DNA of 64,000 bases from Duganella sp. CF517 (GTDB taxonomy: Bacteria > Pseudomonadota > Gammaproteobacteria > Burkholderiales > Burkholderiaceae_D). Shown piece after piece: positions 8,815 through 16,962 of the stretch. The stretch spans positions 992,001 through 1,056,000 of the forward strand of contig NZ_FODC01000003.1 in NCBI RefSeq assembly GCF_900110275.1, written 5' to 3'. Position numbers and translations under genes: made by a program. Positions within the stretch are counted from its first letter, which is position 1; each line of letters starts with the position of its first letter. A model generated the notes under the pieces. It was not told the DNA's origin. It searched no databases and saw nothing but the letters and a program-made list of their open reading frames with translations.

Positions 8815-11780
8815 CCCGCCGGCCCGTCCAGCGTCCGCGCCAGCGATTCCAGATACAGCGCGAAGTCGCCCAGATTGGCGACCAACTGCTGGCCATCCGG
8901 CACGGCGGCGCACCTGGCCTGCCTGTCGGCGGCCGGCAGCGGGTGGGTGAAGGCCACCCGCCCGCTCGCCGCGGGCGGCAGCATGTCGTGCAGCAGCGCG
9001 GCGCGTGGATCGTCGGTCCGGCGCAACAGCGCCAGAAACGCGTCGTAGCCTATCGGCGCCGATGCGCGACCCAGTTTGCCGGCGACCGCCCAGACCAGCA
9101 TATCGAACGGGACGAACTGCTGCCCCACCACGTCCACCAACGCCGGCGCGTTGCCAAAATTGGCCTGCGACCCGACAAATCCGCACAGCCAGCGCGCCAG
9201 CGCGTCGATCGGCAGCAGGCCAAGCTCGCCGCAACCGGCCGGCGCGACACCGAGCCGCAAGCAGCAACTCAATAGCATATGCACCAGTGACTGCGGATTG
9301 ACATGGCCGGTACAAATCGACGGCATGACATCATCTATCCGGTAAATGCGCGCCGACAGGCCCTGCGCCTGCGCGCGCACGATCAGGCGGTCCGCCAGGT
9401 ACTTGGTATAGCCATAGCCGGTGGCGCCGGCCGGCACGCCGGCCTGCACCTCCACCGCCTTCAATTTGGCCGCGAGCGAGGACACATGGTGCACGCGCTT
9501 GGCCCTGCCCTCGCGGCAAAACCGGATCAGGCTAGCCGTTCCCAGGACGTTGGGCGCGAACAGCTGGGAAGCCGGCAGCAGGAAGTTGACCGCCGCGCCA
9601 CAATGAATCACTTCGTCGATCTCGGCCGCCTGATGCTCCCACACCGGCTCTGGCAGGCCCCACATCGGCGCGGCCAGGTCGCCCAGCAGCACCTTGATGC
9701 GGGCCAGCGGCAGCACCTGGCCGCGATGCGCGGCGCGGTAGGCGCACTCCAGCCGGTCCAGCGCGGCCTGGCTGCTGGCGCCGCGCAGCAGCACCGACAC
9801 TTCCAGCGTCGTGGTGCGCAACAGGCATTCCAGCACATGCACGCCAACGCAGCCTGTGGCGCCGGTCAGCAGCACCCGGCGGCTGACGGCCGCTGGCGCG
9901 CCGGTGTTGCTGTACTCGACCTCCGGCAGCGGAAGGTGACCCCGCCCGGACCCGTTGCCGCCCGCGTTCAGGAATGCCGCCAGCGCGCGCGGCGTCGGAT
10001 ATTCATAGTGCCTTGTCACCGGTACCGTCACGCCGCCCGCATGCGCCAGCATCAGCGACAGGTTCACCGCCGCCAGCGAATCGCCTCCGTTGTCGAAGAA
10101 ATTCGTGTCTGGACCGATGTCGTTCATCAGCAGAACGCCGCGATAGCAGTGCACGATCGTCTCCAGCATGCCGGCCGCGCCATCCCGTGCGACCGTGGCG
10201 AAAGGCGCAATGTTGGCGGGCGCGTTCTGCGCGGTCATCGTATCGGCGATGCGCTTGCGATCCAGCTTGCCATTGGGCGAAACCGGCAGCGATGGCAGCC
10301 ACAGAACGCGGCGCGGCATATGCGTCATCGGCAGATGGCCCGCCAGCGCGCGGCGCAGGCGGGCTACTTCGATCTCCGCAGGCGCCGCGTACGCGAGCGC
10401 CAATTCGGGCTCGCCGTTCGCCGCCGTCGCCATCAGGGCAACAGCGTCGCTCACGTCGTCGAAGCAGGCTTTTATCGCCAGCGACAACTCACCCAGTTCG
10501 ATCCGCACCCCACGCACCTTGACCTGGTCGTCCGCCCGTCCGGCATATTCGAGCAGTCCGTCCGCGCGCACGCGGCCCATGTCGCCGGTGCGGTACACGA
10601 TCGCACCCGGGACGTCCGGGAAGGGATTGGCCACAAAGGCGCGCGCGGTCAATTGCGGCTGGTTCAGGTAGCCGGCGCCGACACAGACGCCGCCGACCAC
10701 GATTTCGCCAATCTCGCCGTCGACCAGCACCCGCATCGACGGATCGACGATGCGCACGTGGGTGTTGTCGATCGGCCGCCCGAGCGGGATATGCTGCCCG
10801 TCCTGGTCGTGGACCTCATGGAACACCATGCCGATCGACGCCTCCGTATGGCCATAAGTGTTGATCACGCGGCACTGTGGCAGCAGGCGGCGGAAGCTGT
10901 GCACCGACGGAGCGTCGATCTCCTCGCCGCCGATCAGCAGATGGCGCAGGCTGTCCAACTTGGCGCGGGCGACGCTGCCGCTTTCCAGGCCGCGCACCAG
11001 GAGCTTGAACAGCGTCGGTACGAAGTCGGTCATCGTCACGCCGTGGCGGGCAATGTCTTCAACCACGGTATCCAGGTCCCAGCGGCCGCGCTGCGCCGGC
11101 AAGACCGAGACGCTACCGCCGGTCAAGGGCCACAGCATCTGCCAGATCGACGAATCGAACAGCGGCGCGCTATTCTGGTAGACCACTTGGCGTTGACCGA
11201 AACGGCGCGTCATGTAGCGGAAGCGGTTGGCCAGCCCGGCATGATGGTTCAGCGCGCATTTCGGCATGCCGGTGGAACCGGAGGTGAAGAATCCATACAC
11301 CAGATCGGGGCCCGCCCCGTCAGGGCCGGCACATGCCGCCGGCGTCGCCCGGTCCTCGTGCGGTCCCAAACGAATGCCGACAACCCGTACGCCCGCCGCC
11401 AGCAGCGCCGCGTGGCCGTCGTCGCCGGCGACCGCGATGGCCGCGTCGGTGGTGGCGGCGACCGCGCGCAGCCGCAACGCCGGCCAGCCGGTATCGATCG
11501 GCACGATAACGGCGCCCAGCATCATCGTCGCCAGCCAGGCCACCGGCAGTTCGATCCCTGTTCCGAGCGCGCACAGGACCATGTCCTTGCGGCGCACACC
11601 CTGCTCCCGCAGCATGGCGGCGTTGGTTTCGGCGGCCGCCATCAGGTCGGCGTACGTTATTTCGCTGGCGCCGCAGCGCACGGCGATGCCGGCGCCGTGC
11701 GCTGCGGCGGCGGCGCGCACCATGTCCAGAACGCTGTCGGCGGCGTAGGCGCGCGCGTGGTCAAACCCGGTATTGAGCAT
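8811..11780 (-). CDS. NRPS-like protein: adenylation - carrier - thioester reductase
   Basis: A 989-residue single-module synthetase. Adenylation domain about 15-515: core motifs FFTSGSTGMPK, NTYGHTE, YRTGDMGR and LPVSPNGKLDR. Carrier domain about 530-605 with FFDNGGDSL, phosphopantetheine on S568. C-terminal NAD(P)H-dependent reductase about 630-985: LLTGATGCVGVHV nucleotide loop and YGYTK catalytic Tyr/Lys. Such proteins activate a carboxylate, load it on the arm and release it as an aldehyde or alcohol, as in Lys2 and carboxylic-acid reductases. FDSSIW in the pocket has the Asp normally seen with alpha-amino acid substrates. My hand alignment to GrsA gives pocket residues D-S-W-D-L-G-T-I-G-K. 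No condensation domain is present; amide bonds probably come from the ATP-grasp protein. Confidence 0.92.
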   Translation of the reverse strand: MLNTGFDHARAYAADSVLDMVRAAAAAHGAGIAVRCGASEITYADLMAAAETNAAMLREQGVRRKDMVLCALGTGIELPVAWLATMMLGAVIVPIDTGWPALRLRAVAATTDAAIAVAGDDGHAALLAAGVRVVGIRLGPHEDRATPAACAGPDGAGPDLVYGFFTSGSTGMPKCALNHHAGLANRFRYMTRRFGQRQVVYQNSAPLFDSSIWQMLWPLTGGSVSVLPAQRGRWDLDTVVEDIARHGVTMTDFVPTLFKLLVRGLESGSVARAKLDSLRHLLIGGEEIDAPSVHSFRRLLPQCRVINTYGHTEASIGMVFHEVHDQDGQHIPLGRPIDNTHVRIVDPSMRVLVDGEIGEIVVGGVCVGAGYLNQPQLTARAFVANPFPDVPGAIVYRTGDMGRVRADGLLEYAGRADDQVKVRGVRIELGELSLAIKACFDDVSDAVALMATAANGEPELALAYAAPAEIEVARLRRALAGHLPMTHMPRRVLWLPSLPVSPNGKLDRKRIADTMTAQNAPANIAPFATVARDGAAGMLETIVHCYRGVLLMNDIGPDTNFFDNGGDSLAAVNLSLMLAHAGGVTVPVTRHYEYPTPRALAAFLNAGGNGSGRGHLPLPEVEYSNTGAPAAVSRRVLLTGATGCVGVHVLECLLRTTTLEVSVLLRGASSQAALDRLECAYRAAHRGQVLPLARIKVLLGDLAAPMWGLPEPVWEHQAAEIDEVIHCGAAVNFLLPASQLFAPNVLGTASLIRFCREGRAKRVHHVSSLAAKLKAVEVQAGVPAGATGYGYTKYLADRLIVRAQAQGLSARIYRIDDVMPSICTGHVNPQSLVHMLLSCCLRLGVAPAGCGELGLLPIDALARWLCGFVGSQANFGNAPALVDVVGQQFVPFDMLVWAVAGKLGRASAPIGYDAFLALLRRTDDPRAALLHDMLPPAASGRVAFTHPLPAADRQARCAAVPDGQQLVANLGDFALYLESLARTLDGPAG

Positions 11781-11809
11781 ACAGTCAACCTCAGAAAGTT
11801 AGAATTACG

Positions 11810-12859
11810 CTATGTGGCGCGGGCGGGTGCGGCTTTGGGTACGGGCGCGAGAACGATCCGGATCGCCGCGACACTGACGGCAAAGGTCATGGCGACTCCG
11901 ATCAGCGATATCGGCGACACGGCAAGCCGGCCATCGAACAGCTGGAGCACGACGCTGACCAGCGGCGCCCCGGCCATCACCACCATCGTCAGGAACGGCG
12001 TGCCCAGCGTGATACCCCGTTGCAGCAGCACCATCGGAATCACCACGCCGACCACGCTAAGGCCGACGATCAACGCACCGTGCGCCAGCACCGTCTCCAT
12101 CAAGGTGCCTTGAGACAGCGCGTAGCCGCCGGTGACGGCTAGCAGCATATAGAAGCGGTGCGCCATCACCTGGTCGGTGCGGAAGCCGCGCACGCTCAGT
12201 CGTTTCAGGTACACCGTGCTGACGGTCATGAAGTAGCCGCAGCCCAGCGCGGCGGCGGCGCCGAGCAGGATGCGCGATTGCTCGAAGCCGACCACCGCCG
12301 AGCGACCCGACAGGCTGCCGTAGAACAGCACCGCGCCGCCGGCCACAAATCCGGCCGCCAGCGCCCAACGCGCCGGCGTCCGCCGCGTGGAGCTGCCGTT
12401 TTCGAACGCGATCGCCACGAACGGCCCCACCGAACACATTAACGTGGCGGCGACGGCCGGTTCCAGGTTGGCGTAGGCGACATACATCAACGTCCAGCTC
12501 AAGCCCGTGGTGACGTTGAGCGCGGCGATCTCGCGCCTGCCCAGGCCCAGCGCCAGCACCTGCGACGGCCCGTTGCGCTCGCGGTAGCGGCGCACTCCGT
12601 AGAACATCAGCGCGGCGCACAGGAAACTGACAAAGGTGAACGCCGCGATGTCGATTTCCTGCAGCAGCATGGCCGCCGTGACGCCGTTGGCGGCGGCCAG
12701 CACCGCATACGCGGCGACAAAGCACAGCGCGGCGAGCGGGCGGTATACCGTCGCCGGCGGCGACACGGCCGGCGCCGGGGACGCGGGGGACGCCGGCGTC
12801 GAAGACGGTTCGGCTGTTTCGGGAGCATGGGCCGTGGGCCGGATAACCGACGCGCCCAT
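11810..12859 (-). CDS. DMT/EamA-family transporter
   Basis: A 349-residue inner-membrane protein with about ten hydrophobic helices in two EamA-like repeats, after a Pro/Ala/Ser-rich cytoplasmic N-terminus of about 40 residues. First-repeat landmarks are ALNVTTGLSWTLMYVAY and LEPAVAATLMCSVGPFVA; the second repeat ends with FLTMVVMAGAPLVSV. DMT carriers of this type export amino acids and small metabolites. It sits between the ATP-grasp and NRPS-like genes and shares one base with the ATP-grasp stop. It is the probable inner-membrane exporter of the cluster product. The substrate cannot be read from sequence. Confidence 0.87.
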   Translation of the reverse strand: MGASVIRPTAHAPETAEPSSTPASPASPAPAVSPPATVYRPLAALCFVAAYAVLAAANGVTAAMLLQEIDIAAFTFVSFLCAALMFYGVRRYRERNGPSQVLALGLGRREIAALNVTTGLSWTLMYVAYANLEPAVAATLMCSVGPFVAIAFENGSSTRRTPARWALAAGFVAGGAVLFYGSLSGRSAVVGFEQSRILLGAAAALGCGYFMTVSTVYLKRLSVRGFRTDQVMAHRFYMLLAVTGGYALSQGTLMETVLAHGALIVGLSVVGVVIPMVLLQRGITLGTPFLTMVVMAGAPLVSVVLQLFDGRLAVSPISLIGVAMTFAVSVAAIRIVLAPVPKAAPARAT

Positions 12860-14148
12860 TATGCCGCCTCCGCCTGGCGCACCGAGAACAGGCGACGGCC
12901 GCGCTCCAGCTCACGGATCGTTTCGTAGTCGCGGCGCAGCACCTGCTGGTCGACATGGGTGAGATAGACGACACCGGGAATCGAGAACAAGTCGGTGGTG
13001 CGCATGATGCGGTCGCCCACCTCCGGCGTATGGAAATGGCAGGCGTACGAGGGCAACCCGCGTATCTTGTCCAAACCGGATATATCCTCGACCGTGCCGC
13101 TCTGGTCGGAGATCAGGGCCACGCACATGACGTGCCGGTTCAGCACATACGGCTGGTCGAGGCGCCGCGAAAACGCCACCGAATCGCAGCAGCGTTCGAC
13201 CGCCAGCGTGATCTGGCTCGCGCCCAGGGCGCCGATCACCGGTTGTTCCAGCATGCTGCCTTGCAGACGGGCGCCGGTTTCCACCAGCACGGGACCGCGC
13301 TCGGTCATCATCACCTCGGAATGCGCCGGACCGTTGCGCACCTCCAGCGCGTCGAGCACCTGGCGCATATAGCTTGTCAGGCTGTCCTGCACCGGCCCCA
13401 CGGCGGGTAGCAGCTCTTCGCAGTCATACAGGTTGGAGGCGCCCGACAGCGTCTTGCGGCGGTCGATCCAGATATCGGAAAAATAATGCCGGCCGTCGAC
13501 CGACACGCTGTTGACCACGTACTGCGTGCCGGCCAGGTAGGTCTGCGCCAGCACCTGGCGGTTGATGGCGCCCATCCGGTTGCGCTTTCCGATCATGCTG
13601 TCGAATGCGGCCTGCAACTGGCCCGCGCTGGAACAGAAAAACACATGGTCGCTGCCGGCGCTGGCCAGCGGCTTGACCACGATCGGCCAGCCGCGCCGCC
13701 CGTCCCCCGCCCATTGCAGCAGCGCGCCGACATCGTCGGTGCGCATGCTGTCGGCGGCGGCCAGGCCGGCCCCGCATAGCGCCTGCGCCATCTCGTATTT
13801 GTCGCGGCGGCGGCGCGAACTGGCCACCGGGTTGCCGGCCAGTCCCAGCTCGGCGGCCAGCAAATCGGCCAATTCGACGCCGGTCTCCGCGCCAGCCATG
13901 ACCCACGCCGCGTGGCCGCCACCCAGCGCCGCCGCCAGCTTGCTCACACAGTCGTCCAGGTCGCGGTAGACGATGCTGGCGGCGAAGCTGTCCGGCTGAA
14001 AGCTCGGCACATAGCTGGGCGGGATCGTCGCCGCGCTCTGGACGTGGATGCTCGGGATGCCGCGCGCGGCGAATTTCGGCGCCAGCTCGGCGCCGGTCGA
14101 ATAGGCGTCGACAATCACTGCAAAGGGTTGGGACATGGTGGACTCCAT
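12859..14148 (-). CDS. ATP-grasp ligase (carboxylate-amine ligase type)
   Basis: A 429-residue ATP-grasp enzyme resembling BacD/RizA-like L-amino acid ligases and other carboxylate-amine ligases. The N-terminal pre-ATP domain is about 1-110. ATP-binding elements include WPIVVKPLASAGSDHVFF (Lys and glycine-rich loop) and the metal-binding end GPVLVETGARLQGSM, with the Glu and Arg of the E..ARxxG pattern. It should join a carboxylate and an amine through an acyl-phosphate, giving the amide bond the NRPS-like protein cannot make. The start could be M1 or M5 (MSQPF). It lies in the middle of the operon, between the decarboxylase-like gene and the transporter. The substrates are unknown. Confidence 0.87.
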   Translation of the reverse strand: MESTMSQPFAVIVDAYSTGAELAPKFAARGIPSIHVQSAATIPPSYVPSFQPDSFAASIVYRDLDDCVSKLAAALGGGHAAWVMAGAETGVELADLLAAELGLAGNPVASSRRRRDKYEMAQALCGAGLAAADSMRTDDVGALLQWAGDGRRGWPIVVKPLASAGSDHVFFCSSAGQLQAAFDSMIGKRNRMGAINRQVLAQTYLAGTQYVVNSVSVDGRHYFSDIWIDRRKTLSGASNLYDCEELLPAVGPVQDSLTSYMRQVLDALEVRNGPAHSEVMMTERGPVLVETGARLQGSMLEQPVIGALGASQITLAVERCCDSVAFSRRLDQPYVLNRHVMCVALISDQSGTVEDISGLDKIRGLPSYACHFHTPEVGDRIMRTTDLFSIPGVVYLTHVDQQVLRRDYETIRELERGRRLFSVRQAEAA

Positions 14149-14172
14149 CGCCAGGGCTGAGGTAAAAGCTGA

Positions 14173-15492
14173 TTAAATACCGCACAACTCGTGCGCGACC
14201 AGATCGGCATAGGATTCGCGGTGGCGTATCAAGCGCTGCAGATCTCCCTCGACCAGGACCTCGGCCGGCCTGCCGCGCGAGTTGTACTGGCTGGCCATGC
14301 TCATGCCGTAGGCGCCGCAGGAGAAAATCGCCAGCAGGCCGCCGCCGTCGAGCGCCGGCATGGGGCGTCCAAGCGCGAAATAGTCGCCGGTTTCGCAGAT
14401 CGGACCGACGATGTCGATCGTGTCGAAACCTTGCGCGTCGCCCTCCGGCGCGCCCTGGCCGGGCAAGCCGCTCCAGTGCCCTTCGAAATCGCCGAAACTG
14501 GCCGGCCAGATCACGTGGCTGGCGCCGTACAGGGTCGGACGCAGCAGCACGTTCATGCCCGCGTCGACGATGGCGATCTTGCGCTCCCAGCCCTGCTTGA
14601 TGTATTCCACGGAAGTGAGCAGAATGCCGGCGTTGGCGCTAATCGAGCGGCCAGGTTCGATGATGAAGTGCTTGCCGCGCCGTTTAAGCCCCTGCAGGCG
14701 GTCGCAGATCGCCGCCCCCATCTGCCCCAGCGAGCACGAAGCCTGTGCCTCGTCGACGCGGTACTGCGCCGGGAAGCCGCCGCCGATGTTAATGAATTCG
14801 ATCTTGCTGCCACTGGATTCGATGCGGTCCGCCAGTTGTTCGACCTTGTCGATGGCGGCCAGGTAGGTGGCGGTGGCGGCGATCGGCGACCCCAGATGGA
14901 CATGGATGCCGACCACGTCGACATGGCGGTACAGATTGCGCTCGAACAGCGCCTCGGCGCGCAGCAGCGGCACACCGAACTTGGTCTGGCGTCCGCCGGT
15001 GGAGGTTTTTTCGTGGGTGTCGGCGTCGGCGACGTCGGGATTGACGCGCACCGCCGCCTTGACCCGCTTGCCCGCCGCCCGCGCCACCTCGTCGATGCGC
15101 GCCAGCTCGCCCTCCGATTCGGCGTTGAACAGGAACACGCCGGCATCGATCGCGTACGTCAACTCGTCGCGCGACTTGCCCACGCCGGCGAAGACGATTT
15201 TTTCCGGCGCGGCGCCGGCCTTCAAGGCGCGGTACAACTCGCCGCCGCTGACCACATCGAGTCCGCAGCCCTGCTCCACCAGCAGCTTGAGCACACTCAG
15301 GTTGCTGCAGCTTTTGACCGAGAAGCAGATCAATGGATCAATGCCGGAAAAAGCATCCCGCACCACCGCGCAGTGATGCTTGAAGGTCTGCGCGCTGTAA
15401 ACATATACCGGGCTGCCGTGCGCCTCGGCGATCGCGCTTGCCGGCACGCCTTCGATGTGCAGCTCGCCGTTCACATAATGAAAATGGTCCAT
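14173..15492 (-). CDS. lysA: Diaminopimelate decarboxylase-like PLP enzyme (LysA family)
   Basis: A 439-residue fold-III PLP decarboxylase of the LysA/ornithine-decarboxylase group. K60 in CFSVKSCSN is the PLP lysine. GIHVHLGS, GGGFP, EPGRSI and PICETGD match conserved LysA blocks, and the C-terminal AYGMSMASQYNSRGRPAEV is diagnostic. The family decarboxylates the D-centre of meso-diaminopimelate to L-lysine; a relaxed member could act on other amino acids. Its place inside the biosynthetic operon and beside a LysR-type regulator suggests a pathway-specific lysine (or related amine) supply or tailoring enzyme rather than the housekeeping copy. Start ATG 15492, 8 bases after the APS kinase stop. 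Confidence 0.88.
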   Translation of the reverse strand: MDHFHYVNGELHIEGVPASAIAEAHGSPVYVYSAQTFKHHCAVVRDAFSGIDPLICFSVKSCSNLSVLKLLVEQGCGLDVVSGGELYRALKAGAAPEKIVFAGVGKSRDELTYAIDAGVFLFNAESEGELARIDEVARAAGKRVKAAVRVNPDVADADTHEKTSTGGRQTKFGVPLLRAEALFERNLYRHVDVVGIHVHLGSPIAATATYLAAIDKVEQLADRIESSGSKIEFINIGGGFPAQYRVDEAQASCSLGQMGAAICDRLQGLKRRGKHFIIEPGRSISANAGILLTSVEYIKQGWERKIAIVDAGMNVLLRPTLYGASHVIWPASFGDFEGHWSGLPGQGAPEGDAQGFDTIDIVGPICETGDYFALGRPMPALDGGGLLAIFSCGAYGMSMASQYNSRGRPAEVLVEGDLQRLIRHRESYADLVAHELCGI

Positions 15493-15500
15493 CTGGTTCC

Positions 15501-16202
15501 TTAGGAATTTACTGCTGAATTTACTGCTAAATGTGTTGAGAATTTCACCGCCGGCACCGACGCCGGCGCAGTTGCCGGTGCTTGGGCCGGCGCGTGCGGC
15601 AGCAACCAACCGCCTTTCTGCAAAAAGTCGATAATGGTTTGCGCGCAGCGCGCCGGCGACGCGCTCGACGTATCGAGCACGATGTCGGCCTGTTGCGGCA
15701 CTTCGTACGGCGAATCGATGCCGGTGAAGTGCCGTAGCTGCCCGTCCCTGGCCTTGCGATACAAGCCCTTGGGATCGCGCTGCTCGCAGACGTCGAGCGT
15801 CGCCTCGAGATAGATTTCGATGAACTGCGCGTCGCCGATCATTTCTTGCACCATCGCCCGGTCCTGGCGGAACGGCGAGATGAAGGCGGTCAGCACGATC
15901 ATCCCGGCGTCGACGAACAGTTTGCTCACTTCGCCGACGCGGCGGATGTTCTCCTTCCTGGCCTGGTGGCTGAAATCGAGATCGCGGCACAGGCCATGGC
16001 GCAGGTTGTCGCCGTCGAGCACATAGGTCAGGTAGCCCTGGCTGAACAAGGTCCCCTCGACCAGTCCCGCCAGGGTGCTTTTGCCGGAGCCACTCAAGCC
16101 AGTGAACCACAACACGCATGGTTTCTGGCGCAGCCGCGCGGCGCGCATGCCGCGCACCACCGGAAAGTCATGCCAGGTGAGCGGGGATGACAAGGCGCTC
16201 AT
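15501..16202 (-). CDS. cysC: Adenylylsulfate kinase (APS kinase)
   Basis: A 233-residue enzyme that phosphorylates adenosine 5'-phosphosulfate to PAPS, the sulfuryl donor. The P-loop is GLSGSGKST; DGDNLRHGLCRDLDFS and RENIRR-like RKENIRRVGEVSKLF are typical CysC blocks, as are FISPFRQDR and the DPKGLYRKAR lid. The family is usually about 200 residues. Here about 30 extra Ala/Pro-rich residues end in AVNSAVNS, encoded by a 12-bp direct repeat. The start ATG at 16202 overlaps the sulfotransferase stop by 4 bases, so PAPS synthesis and use are translationally coupled. No ATP sulfurylase (cysDN) is in the cluster; APS must come from the general assimilation pathway. Confidence 0.92.
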   Translation of the reverse strand: MSALSSPLTWHDFPVVRGMRAARLRQKPCVLWFTGLSGSGKSTLAGLVEGTLFSQGYLTYVLDGDNLRHGLCRDLDFSHQARKENIRRVGEVSKLFVDAGMIVLTAFISPFRQDRAMVQEMIGDAQFIEIYLEATLDVCEQRDPKGLYRKARDGQLRHFTGIDSPYEVPQQADIVLDTSSASPARCAQTIIDFLQKGGWLLPHAPAQAPATAPASVPAVKFSTHLAVNSAVNS

Positions 16203-16945
16203 TGCTGTACGCTCCCCGCTTGCTGGCGCAGGTAATCGTAGAACGGCCGGTTGGCCTGGTAAAAGCCGCGCAGCTGTTCGTGGTTGTCGACGGTGACCGC
16301 GTACTGGCGATCGATCGGCGCGATGCGGTTGCTGTTGGCCGCATCCAGGTGCCAGCGCTTGGTACGTTCCCATATATCCAGGTGGCCGCCCTCCCACTGC
16401 AGCGACTCGGGCAGGTGTTTCAGGCCGGCGCTCTCGCAAAACCGCGCCACCGTCCCGGCGGGATCGGCCACCAGCCTTTCGGCGTCGATGAACAGCGGCC
16501 GCGCGCGTGCCTGCAACCGCACCAGATCGTAGACGCGCGCAAGGTGCTCGTACCCGACATCCTCGCAGCGCATGTCGGGATTGATGTGGTAGTGCGAGTT
16601 AATCACGCTGGCCGGCTCGCGCAACATGAAGACATGGATGGCGTCGCGCAGGTAGCCGGTACCGTCAAGCATGTCACGGTAGTCGTACTCGCAGGTATCC
16701 TTGACGAAGACCGGGCCTTCGCCCAGCAAGTGCCCGACATGCTCGAACAGGGCCGGTGCGGAATCGAGCCGGCGCGGCTCTGCGCCCGCGCGGCGGTGCA
16801 CGAAATGGCCGCACGCGGCCAGATCGCACAACGGCTCGTGCAGGATGGTGAAGTCGCCGCGCGCGGCCATCACGCGGACGAAAGCGGTCGACAGCGAGCG
16901 CGGTGGCGCCCACATCACGAACAGACGGTGTGCGGTGGAGGTCAT
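16199..16945 (-). CDS. PAPS-dependent sulfotransferase family protein
   Basis: A 248-residue cytosolic sulfotransferase-fold protein. The N-terminal WAPPRSLSTAFVRVM matches the 5'-phosphosulfate-binding loop of bacterial sulfotransferases. FMLREPASVINSHY supplies the Arg and Ser expected in the 3'-phosphate-binding helix. It transfers a sulfuryl group from PAPS to a hydroxyl or amine. The immediately overlapping APS kinase makes the donor, so the pair forms a sulfation module of the cluster. A plausible acceptor is an alcohol made by the reductase domain and aldo/keto reductase, but this is inference. The start ATG at 16945 is 17 bases past the ASS-like stop. Confidence 0.85.
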   Translation of the reverse strand: MTSTAHRLFVMWAPPRSLSTAFVRVMAARGDFTILHEPLCDLAACGHFVHRRAGAEPRRLDSAPALFEHVGHLLGEGPVFVKDTCEYDYRDMLDGTGYLRDAIHVFMLREPASVINSHYHINPDMRCEDVGYEHLARVYDLVRLQARARPLFIDAERLVADPAGTVARFCESAGLKHLPESLQWEGGHLDIWERTKRWHLDAANSNRIAPIDRQYAVTVDNHEQLRGFYQANRPFYDYLRQQAGSVQQ

Positions 16946-16962
16946 GGTGGAATTCCCGGCGC

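Noticed and set aside
9303..12113. 936-codon open frame on the plus strand
   Set aside because: Antisense to the A-T-reductase gene, whose motifs are all on the minus strand. The translation is low-complexity and His/Gln/Arg-rich.
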